In this document: positions 8,109-14,137 of the stretch, piece after piece | Layout of the letters: every line of letters starts with the position of its first letter | Numbering within the stretch: the stretch's first letter is position 1 | The notes under the pieces: model-generated | Told to the model about the DNA's origin: nothing | The model's input: only the letters and a program-made list of their open reading frames with translations | Database searches by the model: none | Source: a virus | Reading direction: 5' to 3' (one strand) | IMG/VR virus record: IMGVR_UViG_3300003324_000290 | Coordinates: 21,408-43,538 of that record | DNA: 22,131 nucleotides | Translations under genes and position numbers: made by a program

Positions 8109-8429
8109 TTAGTTACCAAACACTGACTTGGGAGCGGTCTGTGGGTCCCAAATCAAGACCTTGTTGCGGTTTTTATCAAAGTTGAACGACCGATAGCTTG
8201 TCGGGTTCTCTAAACTCATTCTACCACAATTCATACAGCGAAGGTCTCTTGGTCCACTCGTCAAGCTAGTCTTTGTCTCTGGGTGCTCGTCCTCGTATTG
8301 TGTATACCAACCACAACTACGACATGTTTTGATAAGCGTCAACCAGTGCGGGTCATTTTTCCAATCCACCTCCATGTGCTCATACGCTTGGCGCGTCAAC
8401 TCGTCAGGAACACCATTCTTCCAACCCAT
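8109..8429 (-). CDS. Zinc-ribbon-like hypothetical protein, 106 aa
   Basis: Two CxxC knuckles, C36-C39 (CRSCGWY) and C65-C68 (CMNCGR), are 26 residues apart, the layout of a zinc ribbon. The N-terminal third is helical and acidic (DELTRQAYEHMEVDW), and the C-terminal third is rich in Asn and Lys (SFNFDKNRNKVLIWD). The family is not recognised. Zinc ribbons of this type bind nucleic acid or act as small structural units, and nothing here decides between the two. It follows the small membrane protein gene after a 5 nt gap and precedes glutaredoxin, apparently in the same transcript. Confidence 0.8.
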   Translation of the reverse strand: MGWKNGVPDELTRQAYEHMEVDWKNDPHWLTLIKTCRSCGWYTQYEDEHPETKTSLTSGPRDLRCMNCGRMSLENPTSYRSFNFDKNRNKVLIWDPQTAPKSVFGN

Positions 8430-8434
8430 ACGGT

Positions 8435-8560
8435 TTACCTAGGACCTCCCAAACTCAAGATTAGTAGTTGTAACCATAATATCACTAAAAGCGCGATAGG
8501 GGTCACGAGAATGGCCAGAAACCACTTAAAATAACGAGACTTGACCAGGGAACGGCTCAT
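8435..8560 (-). CDS. Small single-span membrane protein, 41 aa
   Basis: This reading starts at ATG 8560 and overlaps the end of the upstream 117-residue gene by 35 nt in another frame. The product has a basic N-terminus (SRSLVKSRYFKW) and then about 22 hydrophobic residues (FLAILVTPIALLVILWLQLL), so one membrane segment with the N-terminus probably inside, and a short tail. AAAGGA lies about 11 nt upstream, a loose fit. The frame is open further upstream to 8617, but the extra residues have no ribosome site. Small one-span proteins in phages include holin- or spanin-like factors, but this position near packaging genes does not support a lysis call. Function unknown. Confidence 0.5.
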   Translation of the reverse strand: MSRSLVKSRYFKWFLAILVTPIALLVILWLQLLILSLGGPR

Positions 8561-8879
8561 TTCCGTTACTGTCCTTTGGTTTTTCTTTACGAATTGAGGC
8601 GTCTGTCTTAGTCTCAACCTTGTTGACTGGCTTGACTTCGACTCTCGTAAAACCTTGATAATAGTTGATTGTGTTCCACTCAGGATTGACTGTCAGTCCA
8701 TAGAAGACGTTTCCCTCTTGTACGTAGCGCATCCAATCATGCATGGAGGTTGGAAGGTTCGCCTTGTATTCTTTGTTAGTGTCTAGCTCACGAAAGACGA
8801 GCTTAATGCACTCTCGTCCAGCGTTCGCTCCCTTTTGAGCTGTGAACTTAGTACCGACCTTCCAAAGAACTGCGTTCAT
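8526..8879 (-). CDS. Hypothetical protein with C-terminal beta-clamp-binding motif
   Basis: A 117-residue protein whose last five residues are QVSLF, very close to the bacterial sliding-clamp consensus QL[SD]LF and placed at the extreme C-terminus after a flexible Lys/Asp/Asn-rich linker (about 83-112). Residues 1-80 look like a compact beta-rich domain (LWKVGTKFTAQ, CIKLVFRELD, VFYGLTVNPEWNTINYYQGF), possibly OB-like and DNA-binding, but I cannot name a family. The start is translationally coupled: its ATG overlaps the stop of a 24-residue ORF, and GAGG lies 5 nt before. The layout suggests a factor recruited to the host or phage clamp, in replication or repair. That role is inference. Confidence 0.85.
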   Translation of the reverse strand: MNAVLWKVGTKFTAQKGANAGRECIKLVFRELDTNKEYKANLPTSMHDWMRYVQEGNVFYGLTVNPEWNTINYYQGFTRVEVKPVNKVETKTDASIRKEKPKDSNGNEPFPGQVSLF

Positions 8880-8950
8880 GCTAACCTCAACACGATGTGC
8901 TTGAAAAAAGTTGCGATTGCTTTTCTCAGGCTTGCTTGTTCATATTTCAT
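8876..8950 (-). CDS. Short leader ORF, 24 aa
   Basis: A small frame beginning at ATG 8950 with a good AAAGGA site 7 nt upstream. It encodes a basic amphipathic peptide starting MKYEQASLRKAIATFFKH. Its TGA overlaps the ATG of the clamp-motif gene (ATGA). The ribosome site is nearly identical to that of the TROVE-like gene (AAAGGATACAGCAATG against AAAGGATGCAGCAATG). It may be a real microprotein or simply a leader peptide that couples translation of the next gene. Confidence 0.55.
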   Translation of the reverse strand: MKYEQASLRKAIATFFKHIVLRLA

Positions 8951-9190
8951 TGCTGTATCCTTTAAGCTTTTATTTGAGGGTAAGCTTGTGCCTTATCGGT
9001 ATTTACGGCGTAGGACCATCTCTATCCTGAAGCTTTTCCCACCAGTTGTAACCCTCTGAGATTTAGCGTTTGCTGCATCCAAACGATTACATGAACAATT
9101 ATAACTCAAATTATAATAGAATGTACATAGCTTTTTTCATAAAATGCCAAAAAACTACTGCTAATAGATTGAAAACTGTTCATAACTAAT
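8951..9190 (-). promoter_or_regulatory. Structured leader with tandem -10 boxes; no long gene
   Basis: Between the terminator at 9191 and the leader ORF there is no supported long gene. Two perfect TATAAT boxes lie on the minus strand at 9110-9115 and 9098-9103, without good -35 partners, in AT-rich DNA. Downstream of them come a CGTTTG/CAAACG hairpin (9067-9085, loop containing GATGCAG), a GAGGGT segment that can pair with ACCCTC further on, and two AAGCTT sites that can pair with each other just before the AAAGGA ribosome site. The expected 5' untranslated leader is roughly 140 nt, long for this genome. It could be a cis-regulatory RNA, but no known riboswitch is recognised. Confidence 0.4.
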
Positions 9191-9213
9191 AAAAAGGAGG
9201 CCTTTCGGCCTCC
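9191..9213 (-). terminator. Rho-independent terminator after the terminase operon
   Basis: The minus strand gives GGAGGCC, a GAAA loop, GGCCTCC and then TTTTTA: seven perfect G/C-rich pairs with a stable tetraloop and a U-tract. It lies 20 nt after the stop of the 56-residue gene and closes the TerS-TerL transcript. Confidence 0.95.
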
Positions 9214-9233
9214 AATCTAATGAGCAGAGCGTG

Positions 9234-9404
9234 TTAGTTTTCGCTATCACGGTCTCGCGTGTTAACCAACGCGTGCAGTGCGTCAGACTTCGCTTGGCCG
9301 TAACGGCTTCGTACCTGGTGGGTTGACTTCAGGTTACCACGCTCACCGTAGTAACCGACGTATCCTCTTTTCCCATGACGGACGAAGATGTCGAGAGTCT
9401 TCAT
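9234..9404 (-). CDS. Small basic hypothetical protein, 56 aa
   Basis: Starts at ATG 9404 with GGAAGGAG about 7 nt upstream; a longer reading from 9488 would cross the operator-like palindrome and has no ribosome site. The product is basic and rich in Gly, Arg and Tyr (FVRHGKRGYVGYYGERGNL, then HQVRSRYGQAKSDALHAL), and may bind nucleic acid. No family is recognised. It sits between the TerL stop and a strong terminator, and the 8+8 palindrome in its leader suggests that it is regulated separately from the packaging genes. Confidence 0.8.
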   Translation of the reverse strand: MKTLDIFVRHGKRGYVGYYGERGNLKSTHQVRSRYGQAKSDALHALVNTRDRDSEN

Positions 9405-9432
9405 AGCGCTCTCCTTCCTATAATCTCTATGG

Positions 9433-9452
9433 ATTACAATAGAAATTGTAAT
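9433..9452 (-). promoter_or_regulatory. Perfect 8+8 palindrome, operator-like
   Basis: ATTACAAT, 4 nt and ATTGTAAT form a perfect inverted repeat about 30 nt before the ATG of the 56-residue gene. A TATATT that could be a -10 box overlaps its upstream edge at 9450-9455. The AT content makes a terminator unlikely; an operator for a dimeric repressor fits better. The regulator is unknown. Confidence 0.5.
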
Positions 9453-9490
9453 ATATAAGATAAAATAATGATGTATGATACCTAGCACTG

Positions 9491-10954
9491 CTAGAACACA
9501 ATTCGGCTTGTATCGTTCTTCGGGTCGTTAACCCCGCCTCTTCTAATCCAGTTTGCAATCATCGCTGAGTCTGAGTAGTCTGGTGAATAGCCAAGCTCTT
9601 CCTTAACCTTCTTCTTTTGGAGTACTTTAGGCTCAAGGTTCTCATCGAACTCATATGTTAAAACCATCAGCTCCTTTCGAAGCTCGTCCATGGTCTCTAG
9701 TTGATTCCAGATTTGAGCGTCGCCACTGTCCATGTCCTTGTGGTAAGCGTAGTATGCAGCAGACCGAGACTTAGCTGTTGCCTCGTAAACAGACACGAAC
9801 CAACCCTTGGTCCTCATGAAGTCACGCATTCCAACACCGACGCCGTTGCCTTCAAGTCCAATCCTTCTGGCTTCGTTCGCTGTGATTCCACGCTGTTGGC
9901 AGAACTTGATTAACTCGAGAGCATATAGTTCAGAGATTGCTTTCTCTCCGCTCGTGTCAACTTGGAGGTGCTTCTGCTCGACGAGAATACCGTCAACCAT
10001 GTACGAGACAACCGTCTTGTCCTTGCCTTTGTCTGCAACGTCAACTCCGAAGAACTTATCACCCTCACGCTTCTCTCCAACTGTAGACCTGTCGAGGAGC
10101 TGGCTCGTGAAGAGCATGTCATCGTCGTCCATGTAGTCCCAGTCACCGAGAAGCAAACGCTTACGCTCTCTTGGTGGTAAGCTTTTCAAGACCTCAATGT
10201 AGTTCTGTGGTAGGAATGGGTTGTCGGTTGGAAGAGACTTGATAAAGCACCTGTACGCTGTCTTCATGACGCCAGGCTCAACCTCTACGTCTCCAATCGG
10301 CCACTTCTGATAACTGCCCATTCCAAGCTTCTTGTAGGGCTCATAGAACTCATCTCTCGTAAAGTTCTGACTAGGGTTTTGTGTTAGAACAGTCTTACCA
10401 ACAATGTGGTACTTGTCGTTCATGAAACGGTTTTTCCTAGAACCAAACACGTCTCGGGCCTTCTTCTTAATCTCACCTGCTTCCTCTATAACGACATGGG
10501 TGAAGTTCAACGAACCCAATGTATCGAAGTCGGGGTCAGACGGTTGATAGTTTAAGTCAACGAGCTGAATCTGGCTTCCATTGTTGTACTGGATAACTCC
10601 ACGCTGGTCATGGTACTTATACTCAGACTGCTTGACGCCCATAATCTCATGGACCTCACGTAAGAGAGTAACAACGGTCGTCTGCTTCAACCTCGTGAGC
10701 TCTTTACGTCCTAATCCAATGCGGATTCCAGCGTACTTCTTGCATTCAAGCAACATCCAGAGACAAACTGTCCAGGTCTTGGCACCGCCAGCAGCTCCTC
10801 CGAAGTCTAACTCAACAACCTGTGGGTCAGCTAACAGCTCCAGCGCTAGGTCCTGGCGAGTGCTCAGTCTCAGTATTTGTCTCACTGGTTCCTGATTGCT
10901 CTCCGTCTCTAACGCTGTTGTCGATGACTTCTCCTTCAACAACGTCTCGCTCAT
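9491..10954 (-). CDS. terL: Terminase large subunit (ATPase and nuclease)
   Basis: A 487-residue DNA-packaging motor. The ATPase half has the Walker A-type loop FGGAAGGAKT at 51-60, the Walker B strand VVIEEA at 154-159 and the coupling motif TQNP at 191-194. The nuclease half has the acidic residues expected of an RNase H-like fold: D305 in FFGVDVADKG, E368 in GLEGNG and D462 in YSDSAMI. It pumps DNA into the prohead through the portal and cuts concatemers. The start is ATG 10954 with AAAGGA 5 nt upstream, although this lies 128 nt inside the end of the upstream gene. The deviant Walker loop, with Ala in place of the usual Gly/Arg pattern, is common in phage terminases. Confidence 0.96.
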   Translation of the reverse strand: MSETLLKEKSSTTALETESNQEPVRQILRLSTRQDLALELLADPQVVELDFGGAAGGAKTWTVCLWMLLECKKYAGIRIGLGRKELTRLKQTTVVTLLREVHEIMGVKQSEYKYHDQRGVIQYNNGSQIQLVDLNYQPSDPDFDTLGSLNFTHVVIEEAGEIKKKARDVFGSRKNRFMNDKYHIVGKTVLTQNPSQNFTRDEFYEPYKKLGMGSYQKWPIGDVEVEPGVMKTAYRCFIKSLPTDNPFLPQNYIEVLKSLPPRERKRLLLGDWDYMDDDDMLFTSQLLDRSTVGEKREGDKFFGVDVADKGKDKTVVSYMVDGILVEQKHLQVDTSGEKAISELYALELIKFCQQRGITANEARRIGLEGNGVGVGMRDFMRTKGWFVSVYEATAKSRSAAYYAYHKDMDSGDAQIWNQLETMDELRKELMVLTYEFDENLEPKVLQKKKVKEELGYSPDYSDSAMIANWIRRGGVNDPKNDTSRIVF

Positions 10955-11543
10955 CGATGTCCTTTCCTACTCTCAAAATTATTAACTCAGTTGGTCTCGA
11001 GAAGAATCCACCCTCAATCTCTAGCTTCTCTGGCACCTTACCGACCGCTCTGTTCATGAGTGAATCAAGAGCTTGGTTATTTGCAGGCCTTGTAGTTAGG
11101 TAAAAGAAGTTGTCGCTGTCTGACGGGTCCTCTGCGCCATTGTTCTCACCGAACTCATAATCGAGGTATTGTTTTATGGTCTCAATGTCAGTAACTTGCT
11201 CGAAGTATGTTCTAGTCACTCTACCCTTAGCGTCGCGCTCCTTGATTTTAACCATCAAGACCTGTTCGCCAACAGCTAGATTGTATTGAGCATTCCAGAT
11301 TTCATCTACGTGCTTCAGGACACGTTGAATGAAATGCTCCTTGACCTTAGCAGCCTCAAGTGTTCTCTTCCTTGGTCCAGGCACTCCTCCTTGATTAGCA
11401 CGAAGTCCACCTAACTTTCCATGCTCAGAGGTAGGATGTCCAGTGCTTCCACACGTAGAGCAAAGGTACGTTTTCTCTGTTTTCTTTGACAGGTTGGCAG
11501 ACTTTGAGTCTAACGTCTCCTTGATTGGCTCTGGGTCAGCCAT
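10827..11543 (-). CDS. terS: Probable terminase small subunit with zinc knuckle
   Basis: A 238-residue protein directly before TerL. Near the N-terminus is C28-x2-C31-x4-H36-x4-H41, a CCHH knuckle. A Gly-rich turn and a basic helix follow (GPRKRTLEAAKVKEHFIQRVLKHVDEIW). The segment ALDSLMNRAVGKVPEKLEIEG near 177-197 resembles the C-terminal region of many small terminases. TerS binds the packaging site and presents DNA to TerL. AAGGAG precedes ATG, and the start follows the upstream stop by 2 nt. The last 42 residues, acidic and rich in Ser and Thr, are encoded in DNA that also encodes the first 42 residues of TerL. The assignment rests on position plus the GKVPEKLEI segment. Confidence 0.78.
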   Translation of the reverse strand: MADPEPIKETLDSKSANLSKKTEKTYLCSTCGSTGHPTSEHGKLGGLRANQGGVPGPRKRTLEAAKVKEHFIQRVLKHVDEIWNAQYNLAVGEQVLMVKIKERDAKGRVTRTYFEQVTDIETIKQYLDYEFGENNGAEDPSDSDNFFYLTTRPANNQALDSLMNRAVGKVPEKLEIEGGFFSRPTELIILRVGKDIDERDVVEGEVIDNSVRDGEQSGTSETNTETEHSPGPSAGAVS

Positions 11544-11545
11544 GT

Positions 11546-12034
11546 CTACTCTCCTTCGTTCGAAGGTCTCATGAAGTACGGAAGAACGTACAGTCCGATT
11601 CCACCTTGATAATTAAGCTTCTTTTGATTGACGAGGTCTACGAACTTCTTCTTCTGGTCGGTATCTAGGTGTTGGAAGTAAAACTTAGCGTGTCTCGTAA
11701 CCTCAGGCTCTGTCTTATACCACTCGTTCTTGAACGGTACCTTCTTAAAGCCTTCTCCCTTTTGAGGCTTGAAGTTCTGTGAGATTGTCTTGACCTTCTT
11801 TCCTGAACCAGGGAGGTCGATGTACATCTTGTAATTCTTGTCTGTCGCTCCGACTGGGTTTCCTAACTCGACGGCCTCTAGGAACGTCTCTGGGTCTAGG
11901 CTTCCACAGTATGAACAGGTATTATCTTTTCTCCAAGTGTCTAGATTAGAGCCAGAGTATGTAAATGGACTGTTTTCATCCGCCATTCCGTCCTCAATGC
12001 GCCTGGGACAAGTGAAGTACTCTTTCTTTGCCAT
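11546..12034 (-). CDS. Zinc-site hypothetical protein, 162 aa, upstream of terminase
   Basis: Candidate metal ligands are C9 (FTCPRR), C40 and C43 (CSYCGS), H115 and H122. The sequence CSYCGSLDPETFLE followed later by TDKNYK and KFYFQHLDTDQKKKFVDLVN is a pattern I associate with an uncharacterised phage family found near terminase genes. No nuclease motif is complete. The protein is rich in Lys, Phe and Tyr and has no membrane segment. There is no ribosome site. Instead a -10 box, TAGAAT, ends exactly 6 nt before the ATG, so the mRNA is probably leaderless. It starts the transcript that continues into TerS and TerL, and may be a packaging or DNA-binding accessory. Confidence 0.85.
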   Translation of the reverse strand: MAKKEYFTCPRRIEDGMADENSPFTYSGSNLDTWRKDNTCSYCGSLDPETFLEAVELGNPVGATDKNYKMYIDLPGSGKKVKTISQNFKPQKGEGFKKVPFKNEWYKTEPEVTRHAKFYFQHLDTDQKKKFVDLVNQKKLNYQGGIGLYVLPYFMRPSNEGE

Positions 12035-12040
12035 AATCTT

Positions 12041-12046
12041 ATTCTA
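12041..12046 (-). promoter_or_regulatory. Leaderless promoter -10 for the zinc-site gene
   Basis: TAGAAT is followed by AAGATT and the ATG at 12034, so transcription should begin at or next to the start codon. A TTGTAA (4 of 6 against consensus) lies 18 nt upstream. The same layout recurs at 14334 and 21996. A second TATAAT lies about 10 nt further upstream on the minus strand. Confidence 0.6.
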
Positions 12047-12064
12047 ACCCTATAATTATAATTT

Positions 12065-12235
12065 TTACAATAATCCTCTTGCACGCTTGGCCTCGAAGAC
12101 GTTATCTGGGTCGTGGTTACACTCGCTGCCTCTGCAGTTGTACCCTAGAATCTCTCTCGGACACTCCTCTGGCTCATAGGTCATGGCCTTGCCAATAATG
12201 AATCCGAGTATGAATAAAACAATAAACGTTATCAT
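12065..12235 (-). CDS. Small membrane-anchored protein with Cys-rich tail, 56 aa
   Basis: ATG 12235 overlaps the upstream stop (ATGA). Residues 2-15 are hydrophobic (ITFIVLFILGFIIG), giving a short N-terminal membrane segment or an uncleaved signal anchor. The tail holds three Cys (CPREILGYNCRGSECNHD), which suggests disulphides or a metal site outside the membrane. The family is not recognised. Its place at the end of the small-gene operon and its size would suit an accessory membrane factor; no lysis partner is nearby. Codon use and the exact overlap support a real gene. Confidence 0.7.
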   Translation of the reverse strand: MITFIVLFILGFIIGKAMTYEPEECPREILGYNCRGSECNHDPDNVFEAKRARGLL

Positions 12236-12561
12236 CCTGAGAATGGTCCTTTGTCGGTGTTACGGTTTGGTATCTTCTTGGTGTACTTCTCGACAGTCTG
12301 TCTGACGAGAGTCTGGGCTTTCACCTTCTCTGATTGGTCTCCCTTGTAGAAGACAATCGCTTGCATGGTCCTGCCTTGGTGAGTGAATGCCTTAGAGACA
12401 GTTGAGATTGAGTCCTCTCCCTCCAGCTTCTGAATAGCGCCGTCAGTAACGTAGCTCATCTTGATGTCGGTGGCTTCAAGAAAGTCGTCGTTGCCCTTCG
12501 TTAGAGCCTCAGCTTCCTTGATGACTCCGATAATGTAGACTTTATTCAGTTCGACTAGCAT
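12232..12561 (-). CDS. Hypothetical protein, 109 aa
   Basis: An unrecognised soluble protein beginning MLVELNKVYIIGVIKEAEAL, with strands such as TMQAIVFYKGD and a basic end. The alternation of strands and helices suggests one compact alpha/beta domain. The ATG lies 20 nt inside the end of the upstream gene, and the stop overlaps the next start, so it is translated as part of a coupled set of small genes. No catalytic motif or membrane segment is visible. Confidence 0.8.
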   Translation of the reverse strand: MLVELNKVYIIGVIKEAEALTKGNDDFLEATDIKMSYVTDGAIQKLEGEDSISTVSKAFTHQGRTMQAIVFYKGDQSEKVKAQTLVRQTVEKYTKKIPNRNTDKGPFSG

Positions 12562-12985
12562 TTCTTCCTGCTCTCTCTAGCTGCCTTTGGCGGTGAGCTG
12601 TATGGTTAGTTATAGCTGGGTCACGTGGCAGTTCGTAGGTGTGAGGGTTTACCTTGTGCTTCTCCACTCTCTTGATGATTTTCTCGCCCTTCTTGTTGAC
12701 CTCTCCAGTGTCGACCTCTAGGTATCGTCCCTTTTTCGTAAATGGACTGTGACCTGGCCTCTGATAGGCACGCGCTTCTCGCCGATTTGTCTTCTTGAAA
12801 CCTTTACCCCCGAAATTAACCAGGTGGCTGCCTTCGGCATTCGGCCATTCAACCTCCACGCCGTTCTTGAGGTAGGTGAGCTTCTCACCCTTCGGGTAAA
12901 ACTTCTGATTGTCATCTTTTGGCCCTTGGCCTCTTAGTCCCTTTTTTCGGTTCTTCCAGTATTCGGTCGATGTAGTCTGGGTCAT
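12542..12985 (-). CDS. Basic hypothetical protein, 147 aa
   Basis: A strongly basic, Gly/Lys/Arg/Asn-rich protein starting MTQTTSTEYWKNRKKGLRG, with a middle segment NFGGKGFKKTNRREARAYQR and an end rich in His, Arg and Gln. Low hydrophobicity suggests that it is partly disordered and may bind nucleic acid. No family is recognised. ATG 12985 overlaps the previous stop by 4 nt (ATGA). It belongs to the tightly coupled group between the peptidyl-tRNA hydrolase and the zinc-site gene. Other frames here are also open, but they lack ribosome sites and fit the overlaps less well. Confidence 0.78.
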   Translation of the reverse strand: MTQTTSTEYWKNRKKGLRGQGPKDDNQKFYPKGEKLTYLKNGVEVEWPNAEGSHLVNFGGKGFKKTNRREARAYQRPGHSPFTKKGRYLEVDTGEVNKKGEKIIKRVEKHKVNPHTYELPRDPAITNHTAHRQRQLERAGRNASRTE

Positions 12986-13290
12986 GACTCTCCTCCGTTA
13001 GAAACGTCGACGACCGTGATTTTGCTGAGCTCCTCGACGACTTCTCTTTGGATTCTCTCTGTAATAATTTGCTTAGCTTTCTCGAGACTATCGAACGTAT
13101 CTTCAGGGCTAACCCAGTTGTCGTCTCCTGAATCTCCATAGCCACGCTTCTCGCCTCTGATAAGAAAGTAGGTTTTTGTAACTTCTTTGCCATTCTCGTC
13201 CTTTTCTAGAAGGTCCTTCTTGCCGATGACCCTCGTCTTAGTTATCGTCCGGTCGTTGATGGTAAATACAATGTCCTTAATCTTCGTCAT
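12982..13290 (-). CDS. Hypothetical protein, 102 aa
   Basis: Begins MTKIKDIVFTINDRTITKTRV, a pair of beta strands, and continues with a charged loop, the strand KTYFLIRGEKRG and a long helix, SLEKAKQIITERIQREVVEEL. This reads like a small alpha/beta domain with an amphipathic helix that could dimerise. The family is unknown. The start overlaps the end of the upstream gene by 14 nt, and the stop overlaps the next ATG by 4 nt. No signal, metal site or catalytic motif is seen. Confidence 0.78.
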   Translation of the reverse strand: MTKIKDIVFTINDRTITKTRVIGKKDLLEKDENGKEVTKTYFLIRGEKRGYGDSGDDNWVSPEDTFDSLEKAKQIITERIQREVVEELSKITVVDVSNGGES

Positions 13291-13501
13291 GCTCGTCTGC
13301 CTCCATTAGCACATTAGCTATCCTTGCAACCATCTCGTTTTGAGTCTCGGTTAGCTTTTCAGTCATCTCCTTGGTCTTGCCAGCCTTTTGAAGTTCCTCT
13401 AGAATGGGAGCAGTCTGCATAAGCTTATCAAACAGGCTTCCTTGGTGAGCAAGGTCATGCCAAACGTGTTCAGCGAGGTGGAGGGCTTTCTTACTCTTCA
13501 C
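13277..13501 (-). CDS. Helical hypothetical protein, 74 aa
   Basis: Almost entirely helical by pattern: HLAEHVWHDLAHQGSLFDKL, then APILEELQKAGKTKEMTEKL and a last helix that ends acidic (EADEHDED). The heptad-like spacing of Leu, Met and Ile suggests a helical bundle or short coiled coil. The start is GTG 13501, overlapping the previous gene by 11 nt; no strong ribosome site is visible, so coupling is likely. Family unknown. Confidence 0.72.
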   Translation of the reverse strand: MKSKKALHLAEHVWHDLAHQGSLFDKLMQTAPILEELQKAGKTKEMTEKLTETQNEMVARIANVLMEADEHDED

Positions 13502-13733
13502 TCTTCTTGCCCTTCTGCTCCATTAGCTTCTTACTGACCTGTTGTCCTCGAATCATGCCAAATCCAACGAGCTCTGCCTTGCCGTCGCTCTGCCAGACAA
13601 TGTAGCCAGGGCTTAGAATGAACCCGTCGTCCTCGTTGGAGTGCTGCTCAAGAATCTCTTGGCCCTTCTTGGTTAGCTCGACAGTTCCAATGACGTTTTC
13701 CTCATCGAAGTTCAAAGTAATCGGTACCTTCAT
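13491..13733 (-). CDS. Hypothetical protein, 80 aa
   Basis: Starts MKVPITLNFDEENVIGTVELTKKG, two beta strands, followed by a short helix and the strands GFILSPGYIVWQ and KAELVGFGMI, ending in a Lys-rich helix. The order of strands suggests a small beta domain. ATG 13733 overlaps the stop of the peptidyl-tRNA hydrolase gene by 4 nt (ATGA), so the two are translated together. No family is recognised and no function is proposed. Confidence 0.76.
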   Translation of the reverse strand: MKVPITLNFDEENVIGTVELTKKGQEILEQHSNEDDGFILSPGYIVWQSDGKAELVGFGMIRGQQVSKKLMEQKGKKSEE

Positions 13734-14137
13734 CTCTCTACCTCCATCGACACCCGAATCGTGTCCTTATACTTGTTAAAGCTGCTGAACGTGTCCTTAA
13801 TGTAAGAGTCGTTTCGGTCGACCACTTGGACACCTAAAGCCGTGATTGAGTGAGGGTCTACCTCAGTTGCCCCCTCGTCGATAATCGCTCTGCACATGAG
13901 CTTTCGGTCTTGTAAGTACTGGCTGATGTTTCTGATGTGGGCTTCGTCTCTAGCCTCTAATACGATTACGGTTTGAAGTGGCGAGTTAGACCACTCGTTG
14001 AGAGTTTCAACCGGAGTCAATAGAATAATTGACGCTGCTGCGTGCACCGCTTGGCTTGCAGCCTTTCCGGCGCTCATCTGCAAGCTCTTGTTCAAGAAAA
14101 TGTAGATAGTCGGCCTCTTATCGTTTTCAGTCTCCAC
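13730..14137 (-). CDS. Peptidyl-tRNA hydrolase, type 2 (archaeal/eukaryotic family)
   Basis: A 135-residue protein matching the PTH2 fold throughout: the first strand IYIFLNKSLQMSAGKAASQAVHA (about 11-33) carries the family signature with K25, Q29 and H32, and IIDEGATEVDPHSITALGV (85-103) matches the second conserved block. PTH2 enzymes release tRNA from prematurely ended peptidyl-tRNA. The family is typical of archaea and eukaryotes; many bacteria use the unrelated Pth1 instead. The start is GTG 14137 with AAAGGAGG 6 nt upstream, overlapping the end of the RHH gene by 11 nt. Recycling peptidyl-tRNA when translation is disturbed during infection is a reasonable but unproven role. It could also act on another ester-linked tRNA. 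Confidence 0.86.
   Translation of the reverse strand: METENDKRPTIYIFLNKSLQMSAGKAASQAVHAAASIILLTPVETLNEWSNSPLQTVIVLEARDEAHIRNISQYLQDRKLMCRAIIDEGATEVDPHSITALGVQVVDRNDSYIKDTFSSFNKYKDTIRVSMEVER

Noticed and set aside
9482-9494. CTAGCA/TGCTAG inverted repeat at the TerL stop codon
   Set aside because: The centre is a single base, too tight for an RNA hairpin, and no U-tract follows; probably chance.
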